Part shown: positions 35,282-46,517 of the stretch, in pieces
Layout of the letters: every line of letters begins with the position of its first letter
How positions within the stretch are numbered: the first letter of the stretch is position 1
Assembly (NCBI GenBank): GCA_023935145.1
Contig: CM043698.1
Coordinates: 34,381,001 to 34,445,000 of the forward strand
Direction: 5' to 3'
Length of the DNA stretch: 64,000 bases
Origin: Bretschneidera sinensis
Lineage: Eukaryota; Streptophyta; Magnoliopsida; Brassicales; Akaniaceae
Translations under genes and position numbers: made by a program
The notes under the pieces: model-generated
Told to the model about the DNA's origin: nothing
What the model saw: the letters and a program-made list of their open reading frames with translations, nothing else
The model's database searches: none

Positions 35282-37258
35282 AGAAAACCATCAAATTTGT
35301 TCCAAATGAAGAACTGGTTGATCAGAAGGAGGACCTTATTACATGTCCATGATAACACTTTTTTATATGTGACCTTGGTTTGGGGGTAAATAGCTCTAGC
35401 TAACATTTCGTGAAGGAATTAAACCAGAAAAGTTAGATAATTTGGAGACCAAGTACAGGATGTGGCAATGGAGTTTACATAGCTTACATATATAAGTTTG
35501 TAGATTAATGTTTCTAACAGAGTAAAGACAGTTTCTGCAAGTTTTTTTTTCTTTCTTTTATCTCTGTATTGTCTCTGTTCTTGATGAGGATGTTATTTGA
35601 TACCACAACATCTTTCTAATGCAAATCTCTGCTATTGTTCAACTTGACTCTTTAAATGTCTTAGTTTAAATAAAAAAATTCACAAAACACCAACTTTTTT
35701 CAATATTTTAATAGTATTTTTTTCCTTACATTCACGTAATTTCATTTAATAATTTTACTATTGAGCTCACGTGAATGTTAAAAAATAAACAAGCTGATTT
35801 TAAATTTTTAAGGTTAATAGAATTTGATAATAATATTTCAATTTTAAATTTTCTCATTTTAATTTGATCAAATAATAACACTTAAATCAACATTATGAAT
35901 AATATAATTATACATTTGCAAAAAAAAAAAAAGGTTTTGTGGAATTTTTTAGTCTACTACAATAGCAATAACTCTTTCTTTTCTTCACCTTTCTATGACA
36001 TTTAGAAAGTGGAAAAAAAGTATTGAAATTTTAAAAATTATTGGTATTTTGTTTGGCACTGAAATTTAATGATTTTTTTCTATCAACTTCTAAGATAAAC
36101 AATATTGAGTAACCAATGGAAGTGCAAAATCCCAAATGAAGAAATCAAAATGCCCTTTTTGAAATTCTTTGCTATTCTCTTTTAGATTTTGATAAATAGT
36201 TTTCTTTTATGTTCAAAAATGTGGATATTCTTCAACAAATAAAAAAAATATAAAAAGAGAAATAATTAAACTGAAGAGTTTTTAAGTGCAATGAATCAAG
36301 TATACGTGTCTGGAAAAATAGGTGAAAAGCTTTGGGTTTTTTTTTTCCATGTTTTCCCTTCAAATTGACAAGGTTAATTCATGTGAACATAAACATTAAT
36401 TAAGATGATTAAAATAAATAAATATATGGGGCCTGAATAAAAAACAACAGTGGGATTCCAGCCTATCAAATTCTTTCCTCCTGGCGGCTAGCATCAGACG
36501 AGAGGCCATTTGATTTTACTTTTGACTAAGAAAACAAGAGAAAATATCACAACAGCTAAAAAAATTCTTGTTAGGCCCGTTAAAAATACCAAACATTTTT
36601 AATCATCTGATTAAAAAAAATTCTCTCCCTTTCTCACTCTTTTAGTATCATTCAATGATTATACATATCTTTATGCTTTTCCAAAAACTATCTCATGAAC
36701 AAAATCTTACGGAACTTTCTAAGCAGCCAAACTCTTTTTATCTCTCTCTCTGTCCTGCCTAGACGCGTTGGACTTTGTCTCTACCTAGTACCTTCTTTGC
36801 TCTTCCTTGTATTTATTCAACGGTGTCATTGCATTTCTTGGTCTATCACTTCTCCTTGTTTGCCTCGCACTTTCTCTTTACCCATTCAACTCTTACCTCT
36901 CTCATGTATATTATGCAGAATCCACGCATTTGAATCCCAATTTAATCTCTTTGATTCCCCTGTTCAGAATATTCACCTGGGTACGTTTCATTTCATTTTT
37001 GAGGGCTACCCAGATTCATTTAGGTCCCGTTTGTTCCTCTCGTGACCACCAATTAGTTGATTCAGGTCTAAACGAACCGGGTGTTTGTCAATTTATGATT
37101 TTTAGTGCTCTCTTTGTTGTTCTGGCAATTTCTTAGCTGTGGCATAGCTGTTTGAGGTTTGTTCAATCAGTCACAGAGTCAACGTCTTTGATCTTGAAAT
37201 ATAAGGGTGAAATCACATCGTTGAAGCTTGTTTGAAGTAGTGAGGATTGCTTGCTTAT
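35282..37258. other. intergenic region between KNAT7 and the phospholipase D gene
   Basis: KNAT7 3' UTR to about 35.65 kb, then AT-rich spacer. From about 36.6 kb it becomes pyrimidine-rich and reads as phospholipase D promoter and 5' UTR. Open frames at 36.7-37.1 kb have no homology and an in-frame stop at 37241-37243 separates them from the real start. Confidence 0.6.
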
Positions 37259-40200
37259 ATGGCTCATCCTGTTTACACTGAAACTTTCTCATTTGGAGGT
37301 TCAAACCACGGCCAAGGCCAGCAAGTTGTGCCTTTTCAGACCACCAAAGGGTCCTTGAAAGTTTTGCTCTTACATGGGAATTTAGATATTTGGGTCAAGG
37401 ACGCTAAAAACCTCCCTAATATGGATATGTTCCACAAGAAATTGGGGGATATGTTTGGGAAGTTCAACATGAAGCTTAGCAGCAAAATTGAAGGCCATAT
37501 GCCTCATAAGATAACCAGTGATCCTTATGTCACAGTCTCAGTCTGTGGTGCTGTAATTGGGAGGACTTTTGTGATAAGTAATAGCGAGAACCCTGTCTGG
37601 ATGCAGCATTTTAATATTCCTGTTGCACATCATGCTGCGGAAGTGCATTTTGTGGTCAAAGACGATGATGTTGTAGGCTCCCAGATAATGGGTGCTGTGG
37701 GGATCCCAGTTGAGCAATTATACTCGGGGACAAAAGTTGAGGGAGTCTTCCCTGTCCTAAATGAAAGTGGGAAGCCCTGTAAAGCTGGAGCTATATTGAG
37801 TTTATCGATTCAATACACCCCAACAGAAAGAATGAGCCTTTATCATATGGGAGTAGGTTCAGGTCCCGATTACAATGGAGTCCTGGGGGCATACTTTCCT
37901 CTTAGGAAAGGTGGTAAAGTTACACTTTATCAGGATGCCCATGATCATGATGGTTTACTGCCCAATTTGAGGCTTGGCGGTGGCGTTCAGTACAAACATG
38001 AAAGTTGTTGGGAGGACATCTCTAATGCTATAAGCCAGGCTCGTCGCTTGATTTACATTACAGGATGGTCTGTTTACCATAATGTTAGACTGGTTCGGGG
38101 TAGTAATAATCCAACTGATAGCACATTAGGGGATCTTCTCAAAACCAAGTCACAAGAAGGTGTGAGAGTGCTGCTTCTTGTGTGGGATGATCCGACCTCT
38201 AAGAGCATTTTGGGAAACAAAATGGTAAGGAACTGAAGAACTCCCTTTCACCTATTTTGCTGCCTTTTCTGTTCTGTAGCCTAATTTGGACTTCATTGTC
38301 TTACCATTTAAATTTACTGCTTCAGTTTTTTGTTTTCCAACGCACAAATTTTCAGCTCAAAAAATATTAAATCTTCTGAAGATTGTTTTCCTTTTGAATT
38401 TACATTTTTCTAAATATTCTCACTGTAGGATTCTTGATGTAGAATTGATATCAAACCACACAACTTAAAAGGAATGTCTCATTGTTGGAGAGTCAAATTA
38501 ATATGGTCATTGATTGCAGGTTAGATCTTTTCTGTCCTGTTAAAACGGGGCTAGAAAGTAGTGTCTACTGTTAATAGCTGCAGAAAACGTCTTGGTGTTT
38601 CCATGTAAAGAAGCAGTTTAATAAAAAAAAACGTAACTTTCAGGCTTTGCCATGTTGAAAATTTCTTTATTTTTCTTAGTTATATGCTTTCTTTTACTGA
38701 TAACTGAGGCACAAATGTGATTATACGAATTCTTCTTGTTTATGAAGATGTAGACATGGCTGTGGTTGCTAATTATTTCAGGGAAAAAAACATTGTTAAG
38801 ATAAAGAATACTTTGATTTTAGTGCCGCTTAAAGCGATTTATAGATGGGTCTGATAAATTATTCTACGTACATTTTTATTCATATGAAGAATGCAGAAAA
38901 ATTGCTGAATTAATAAAGAAACTGATAGCTATTACTGACGTCTTCGAGGTTACAAGTACAAAATTTAAGGGATGAGCATAAGTTTTTCACTTATAACTAC
39001 TCCATCTTGTTCTTTTTTCTTTTTTATAGCAAATGAGGTTTAAATAATAATAATAATAATAATAATGTGCAGTGTAGATTCAAGATGTTGTGAATGTAAA
39101 AGACTAAGAAGAGGGCATCATCATCACAGAAACTTGAAAAATCAATGGGTTCTTCTAAATTTTAAATTTTGTATGAACTGTTAGTACCATGAAGCTACAT
39201 TTTCTCATATGCTTTCTATTTCATTCGGTCTTTTCGTCCTTCCTATGGTCCTATATAGAGCAGGAAGGTGAAATGCTTCATGTGGCTTAGCCAAAGTAGC
39301 TTGGATAAAGTTTTGTTGGATAGACTAGCAGCTCATTATCTTTTCAATTGTAACCTCTGCATTAGACTTCTGAAAAATAAGTACAACATTATTTGTTTTT
39401 GTTTTCCTTTTTTCTCACTAGATAGACTTTAGCATCAAGTTAAAACTTTCATACTTTTGAACTTCTTAAAATTGCTATTATTTATGTTTAATCATGCACT
39501 AGGTATTGAATTACTAATTTACTATTGCTATATGTAGAAAGGGATAATGAACACCAATGATGAAGAGACTCGCCGTTTCTTCAAGAACTCTTCAGTGCAA
39601 GTGCTACTTTGCCCACGATCTGCCGGGAAAGGACATAGCTGGGTCAAAAAGCAGGTTGGATATAATTAGTCAGCGCATAATGTCTATGGTTTACATGCTG
39701 TTTGTTTCTTATCTCATAATACCCTCTTCAAGCTTGAGAAAAATTGAACTGGGAGTACTACTTATTTGTACCCGTAGATGTGCTGCTGTTTTCCTCTTCT
39801 TTTCTTTTCATTTTACTGGCCTAAATATGAAGCTGATATAAAGTGGAAAGGAATCAACCATCAGTGGAGTTGGATGTCTCCCTTCAATTGCTTGTTTAGT
39901 GATTTCACTGACTGGAAATTATTTGTGCCTTGTATTTGGTGAGAAAATAAAAAAGACTTACGGAAGAATAGAATGGGCATATTGATGTGATACGATTTCA
40001 AAATTAAGCTTCCCCCTGAACTAATTTGGATAACTAGAAATTTGAAATTCCTTTTGAAGTTTCTTGACAGTGTATCTTCTATATAGCTGATTACCTTTAG
40101 CCTGCCTGTGTGAATACAGCCAGTAGATGGAAAATGTGGATCATTTTGCTCTTCTGTGCTCTTTGTTGTCTAATATCTGGGAAGTATTTGATCTTGTTTT

Positions 40201-43200
40201 TCAAGACTTAGCAAACTGAATCCCTCACCTTGTTGAAATTGGAGGGGGAGATAGTCAACAATAGACACATTCCAGATCTAAATTATGTCACCATGGGCTG
40301 TTTAAGCATCCTGTTATCTTTGCTAAATTCTGTACTACTTCACGCCATCCATAGGCAATATAAACCATAGTTCCAAATTGGAGAGGTTCTTTATGTCTGT
40401 CTTCAAATTGGTACCACCTGTATCTATCTTATTTCCCATGTATGTGTATATCACATAAAATGTTCTGAAACAAAACCTCTTTGTTCTGTCTTTTGGTTAT
40501 CAGGAAGTTGGGACAATCTACACCCATCATCAGAAAACTGTGATTGTGGATGCTGATGCAGGTCAATTCAAGAGAAAGATTATAGCATTTGTTGGAGGTC
40601 TTGATTTATGCATGGGACGATATGATACTCCAAAACATCCTCTTTTTAGAACTTTACAGACAGTGCACAAAGAAGATTACCATAATCCTAATTTCACGGT
40701 AATTATTCAATCAACATTTTCAGTTGCTGCTGGATTTAACTTAGCTGTTTCAAAATTGGGAAACCTACTTTTCATGTTTTTGTCCTACATAAAATATCTG
40801 ATCAGGATCAGGCATATTGATATGAATTTTGTCAGTGTTGTACAATTTACAGTTGACAGAACACATGGGAACCAAAGCATCTGCTTGATGCAACCAAATA
40901 CAATACGTAATGCAAGCCAATTATTTTCAATCAATCACCAAATATCAGTAAAAGTATTATGCTCAATATGGAGAAGATTCACCACTTTTTTCCCTTGCTC
41001 AAGAAGAAATCACCTCCAGAAGTTCCTAATCCGTTCTTCATAAGAACTCTCATATGTTTACATAATGCTTCTGTCATTTGATCTTGAGAGAAGCCACTTA
41101 ATGCAAAATTGCTGAAGGGTAGAGATATTTGCTCGTATTACTGCACTTTAAAAGGACAAACATCGGTAATGGCTGTTTGCCTTCCGATATTTGTTGCAAA
41201 TAGTCTAATTCATTTTCATTAAGCGTCTACGAACTAAATAGTAGGATCTCACAAAGATGAGATAGAGGCTGAACAAGAATAAAGAGTTCTAATATCAATT
41301 GCTCACATTGTGTTTTTCTCAACCTCCCCACTCTCCCCCACCTTTGACTCTTTTTTTTTTCTGTAACCTTCTCAGGGCCCTGCTGTTGGTTGTCCAAGAG
41401 AACCATGGCATGATTTGCACTCTTGTATTGATGGTCCAGCAGCATATGATGTCCTGACCAATTTCGAGGAGCGTTGGTTAAAGGCTTCAAAACCTCATGG
41501 ACTTCAAAAATTAAAGACATCATATGATGATGCATTACTCAAGATTGAAAGAATTTCTGAAATTATTGGGATAGCAGAGATGACATGCTTGAGTGAGAAT
41601 GATCCAGAGGCTTGGCATGTTCAGGTATGTTGGATGTCAATCAGCTGGAAGTGTTCAATTTTCCAGTGCCTGCCTCTTATTTTTGTCCCGTCTAATATGG
41701 TTGATTTTTAACTAAAATTTTCCAACAATTGAAGGTTTTCCGTTCAATTGATTCCAATTCTGTGAAAGGATTTCCAGATGACCCAAAAGATGCAACAAAC
41801 ATGGTGAGAAAAACATTAGCTTCTAGCTTCCTTTCCTTATCAATAAGCTATTGGATTTGTTTACATGAATCAATAATGGTTAATCAACTTCCATTTTATT
41901 TAATTGTAATAGAATGTGTTATGTGGGAAGAACGTACTCATAGACATGAGCATACATACCGCATATGTTAAGGCGATACGGTCTGCACAACACTTCATCT
42001 ATATTGAGAACCAATACTTTCTTGGGTCATCATATAATTGGGATTCCTACAAAGACTTAGGTGAGAAACTCTTAACTTCAAGGTAATGGATAGACGAATA
42101 TAATAAAAGGTGTTATATATTATTGAAACGTGTTAATTTAAAAACCTTATTTTGAAGCTTTATGCTTCCTTTCTTTCTACTTCTTGAGATTTGAATTATT
42201 CGAGACCTATCAATCACACGAATTATAAGCGGACCCGTGGTCGTCGGGGGTTCTGCATATCTGGACTCGTGAAGTATACACCAACTCTAACAAAATTGGC
42301 ATGGTAACATGGAAACAGTATTCCAAATGATTAAGTTTTATGCTATATATTTCATTTGCTATCAAGCTATTTGATCATGTTATATTGATTTTGGTTAAAT
42401 ATTACATAATGAAAGATAGTTGAAGGACAAGAATATTGTATAACTTAAATGCTACTAGTGGCAGCTAAGTTATACCCTTTTAATTGACAAGAAGATAAAG
42501 GAGGAGAAAAAAAAAACTTAAAAACCATTTATTAGAACAGAATAGAGTGGCAGTTGAATCCTGAGTGTTCTTCTCTCTTCCTGTTACTTCAGATCAAAGT
42601 GAATCTACTGAATATGTAGTTTTAAGTATGCATTTTTATTTGCAGGTGCGAATAACTTAATACCAATGGAAATTGCTCTTAAAATTTCCAATAAAATCAG
42701 AGCAAATGAGAGGTTTTCTGCATATATTCTTATACCAATGTGGCCAGAGGGTGCTCCAACAAGCGCTCCCATTCAGAGGATTCTCTTTTGGCAGGTAGTC
42801 TTCATTACATTTTGTAAGTACTTAATTCTAAGTTTAGTCACATATTAGTATGCATGTCTTGCATTTAAATAGATTTCAAGGCATGGTGATATTCATTATT
42901 CAGGAGAAGTGCATCTGTTGTGACACTTAATACTCAACAAAATATGGGCCATTTGAGGGTTTCTTGCTGCATCTTTTTTATGTGGTGTTTTTGTTAATTG
43001 CTGCAGCATAAAACAATGCAAATGATGTATGATACAATTTACAAGGCCTTGGTGGAGGTTGGGCTTGAGAATAAATATGAGCCTCAAGATTATTTAAACT
43101 TTTTCTGCCTCGGAAATCGAGAGGCATTAGATGGGACATGTAGTTTAGATGCCCAGAATTCCACTGCAGCAAACACTCCCCAGGTATCCCGTCTTCTTCC

Positions 43201-44959
43201 ATAGTTCAGTTTCAGCTTTTTATTTCTTGAATTTTTAAATTTTTGCCAACTTAAACACTACCATTATGTTTTCACCAAGCTCATCTGCTAGTTAAATGTA
43301 ATATATGTTGGTCCAGGCACTTTCTATGAAGAGTCGACGCTTTATGATATATATCCATTCTAAAGGTATGATAGTGGATGATGAGTACGTCATATTGGGA
43401 TCTGCAAATATCAACCAGCGCTCCATGGAAGGCACCAGAGACACTGAAATAGCAATGGGCAGCTATCAGCCTAGCCACACCTGGGCAAGGAAACGTTCTA
43501 GTCCCCGAGGACAGGTAAATTTTATGAGAAACCTTCCTCTGCATTTATTTTGGTTCAGAACTGATGATCTGTGTCAAAAATATATACAAGTCTTTTAATT
43601 AATGGCAATCAAGTTGATCAAACCAAAAAATATAAGGTTTCAAAAATACTCTTATGTGTTGGGAATCTAACACCCAATCAACAAATACGCAACCACAATA
43701 GCAAAAATAAAGAGAAAACAACACAAGAATTTTAAAGTGGTTTGGTACTCCTTTTGTCTACGTTCACGAGTCAATCACTATTCAACTCTCCGCAACTTTT
43801 GGATGGAGGAAATTTGCTAAAACTCTCTACACAACAATATGCAATTTTTCTAGCAAAACTGCAAAAAATCTCTCAAATCTCACAAGCCAAACACCAATAC
43901 ACCCAACGTTTACTCAACCTTTGGGTCCTTATAAAACCCTCTTTTACAAGTTATACCGGTTTTTGGATTGCTATTCTTTCTTTTCTCTCTATTCACCCGT
44001 TTTTTTCCATACATCTCTCAACATTTTATAAAGAGAAAACAATGAAAGATGGTAGTTGACTAGTTGGCCATTAATGGCCAAGAAGACTTCAATGCCCAAC
44101 GCTTACTACTGACATAGATCCTTAAGCGCACATTTTAGACTTTTTGTGCGTTGTGTCACCAAACCAATTCAACAATTTAGACATCTTTAACATAATTTGA
44201 AAAACAATACTTCTCTATCCAACATAATATTTGAAAAGTTAGGAAACAACTTTTTTTTTGTTTCCCAACTTTTTTAATATTATGTTGGAAAGAAAAGTAT
44301 TGTTTTCTAAATTATATTAAGAATGTCCAAATTGTTGGAGAAAGTGTTAAGGAAAATAAAAATAAAAATAGAAAACATCTTCCATATGCTAAACGCACTC
44401 TTAAATTTCTTTCTCAAACATGGTCGCCAGTGAAGGTCTGAATTGAAGCTCGTATGTCATAGAACTTGTACATGCCTGATTTATATCCGTTTGTATTACT
44501 TTGCAATTTCTCTGCTAATTTGCCTCTCATTTGTTAATGTCTATTAAGCCTGTTAGGCTTACTTCTTCGCTTTGACATGAGGCCTAAGGATATAGACCTT
44601 ATGACATTCCATCTCTGACCATGTGCAAATGGAAACTTAACTCACTTTTGCTTATCTGAGTGTAGATCTACGGATATAGGATGTCGCTATGGGCAGAGCA
44701 CATTGGAGCTCTCGAGGAAAGTTTTAAGCTACCAGAGAGCCTAGAATGTGTGAGACGCATAAGGTACATGGGTGAGCTTAACTGGAGACAATATATAGCT
44801 GATGAGGTGACAGAAATGAAGGGTCACCTTCTGAAGTATCCAGTCGAAGTTGATCGAACAGGAAAAGTGAAGCCTCTTCCTGGTTGTGAAACATTCCCAG
44901 ATGTGGGTGGGAACATAGTTGGGTCTTTTACAGCCATTCAAGAAAATCTTACAATCTGA
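37259..44959 (+). CDS. phospholipase D, C2 type, beta/gamma group
   Basis: Calcium-dependent membrane enzyme that hydrolyses phospholipids to phosphatidic acid. Ten exons: 37259-38224, 39538-39654, 40504-40698, 41376-41624, 41735-41803, 41913-42060, 42646-42794, 43007-43183, 43317-43514, 44666-44959, joining in phase to 853 residues, the length of PLD gamma enzymes. The ATG at 37259 is chosen because TGA at 37241-37243 blocks the frame upstream. The long Pro-rich N-terminal extension of PLD beta is absent, favouring gamma, though subgroup is not certain. The C2 domain spans about residues 25-170 ([19 protein letters not shown]). Catalytic HKD1 is HQKTVIVD (370-377) and HKD2 HSKGMIVD (704-711), both intact. 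It ends in the usual ENLTI. Exon 6 carries [10 protein letters not shown]. Nothing suggests loss of function. Confidence 0.95.
38225..41375 (+). other. phospholipase D introns 1-3
   Basis: Introns 38225-39537, 39655-40503 and 40699-41375 between short exons. T-rich plant introns; a (taa)n run lies at about 39043-39065. No nested gene recognised. Confidence 0.7.
43657..44340. mobile_element. probable insertion in phospholipase D intron 9, with a long foldback
   Basis: Intron 9 (43515-44665) holds sequence unlike its surroundings, starting near TGTTGGGAATCTAACACCC and carrying an aagaattttaaagtggtt..ctacgttcacgag block of a kind common in plant LTR/TRIM repeats. It ends in an inverted repeat with arms 44168-44249 and 44260-44340. 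Borders and target duplication were not established. Confidence 0.4.
44168..44340. repeat. about 80-bp inverted repeat (hairpin) in phospholipase D intron 9
   Basis: The left arm runs aacaatttagacatc ... aagttaggaaacaa and the right arm is its near reverse complement, separated by about 10 bases that are mostly T. By eye most positions pair, including blocks such as CCAACATAATATT and AAAACAATACTT. It could fold as one long stem in intron RNA. Confidence 0.8.
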
Positions 44960-46517
44960 GATACTGATCATAACTTCTGGTTCAATTATCTATTTTTTCC
45001 CTTCGGTTTGTTTGCTAATTATTGAAAGCATTTTTTGATTGGTTGTCTTTGTGCTTTGTACCCATGAATATAAATTGTGAAAGAGCTGTTTAGACACAGG
45101 AGTATACTGTGTGATCAGTTTTCTCATTTTGTAAACGCGTTGTATTTTACTAAGCCTTTTTTTTCCCGCCCTCTTCTTTTTATTTTTTTTATTTTTGGCA
45201 GAAATGGATTCAAATAGATTACATTAGCATAATAGCATAGATTCTATTTGGGCATTAGCATATATAAATTATGGAGTGTTAGCTTTGTGTAAAGATTCAT
45301 TATTTAGAAATCATGACCAGAAATGGATTCATTTCTTGAGCAAAGAAAAGAGAGTTTTGTACTATGAAAGAGACAGATTTGGAAGCGTGGTATGCTTTAC
45401 TATTTTCTACTTTCTTTTCGGTTGGGTTGTACTTAAAAAGTTCATTTAATTAGTTTGATATCTTTTTCTAATTCTAAATTATATTTTATAAAGAGAAAAG
45501 AAAGAGAATACAATGTTAACCTTTTTAAATTTCGATGGTAAAAGTTAAATTTAAGTAGTTAAATAAAGACTAAACTATATGATATTTTTATGTATTTTTT
45601 TTTTATTTATAATAAAAAAAATTAAAAATTGTGAAATCAACCACAAATAAAATATAAAGTTTTTCTCTTACTCTTACTTTTTCTCTCTCTTTTTTATCTC
45701 CAATTGGTTTTCTCTTTTTATAAGTTTTCCCTAACAAACAATAATTTAATTTGAGGTTTACTTTATGTATATAAAAAAAATAACTTTTTTTGGTGTGGTT
45801 ATATCTATTTTTTTATGAAAATATTTGTATTAATTATATTAAAATAAAATCAAATGAGTTTTATAAAATTATTTATGTGTGTTTTTATTAAATTATAATA
45901 TATTTTATTTAATAATTTTTAACTCATTAATCTTTAATTTTTGGAGCCGACATTGATCGTCAAAGATCGATCGTGACTCGTGAGAGGTGACTGGTGAGGC
46001 ATACCTGGTACCTCCAAGAAAAAATGAGTATCATCTCTAGGTTAGGTGAAGAAAAGTATGGACCAGAAATTGGAAGACTTCATATCAATTTGGTCCTTTC
46101 ATAAGTGGGCCCCCAGCTACCCTCCATTCACTTTCGTGGTGGGTGTGTATCCTCCCTGAATCCGCCCTTCTTTTGGGCAAATGGCAGATTGCCATCTCTA
46201 AAAGATAAGTGGGCCCCCAGTAAACATATGAATTTCCCAGATTGCCATCTCTAAAAAGGAACTTCCATCCATAGGAAGAAACCATGATACAAATCACAAT
46301 TGGGTCTCATAGTAAGCAAATGGGATAGTCCTTATGGTAACTTTTCTTACACCACCGAGGCACCGACCCATAGTAGAAGTATCTCGCCCATACAAAATGA
46401 AACAAAAATGTATAAAACAGAGAGAAAAAAGAATAAAAGGCACATACAACCCACTTAGATCCAAGCTGTCTCATTTCTCATCTTTCCCGTTCCCCCTCTC
46501 TCTCTCTCTCTAAAAAA
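44960..46517. other. intergenic region between phospholipase D and UER1
   Basis: 3' UTR of the phospholipase gene, an AT-rich middle, then a GC-richer UER1 promoter region from about 45.95 kb with repeated GTGGGCCC-containing words. A CT repeat (about 46496-46511) sits just before the UER1 ATG. Confidence 0.6.
46101..46220 (+). promoter_or_regulatory. direct repeats with class I TCP-type sites upstream of UER1
   Basis: The 16-mer ATAAGTGGGCCCCCAG occurs at 46101-46116 and 46205-46220. Each copy contains GTGGGCCC, which fits the class I TCP consensus GTGGGNCC. A second word, cagattgccatctctaaaa, also occurs twice (about 46185 and 46238). The cluster is 300-400 bp before the ATG. Function is inferred from motif and position only. 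Confidence 0.45.

Noticed and set aside
36695..37136. two overlapping open frames just before the phospholipase D start
   Set aside because: Pyrimidine-rich 5' UTR/promoter sequence; TGA at 37241-37243 separates it from the real reading frame.
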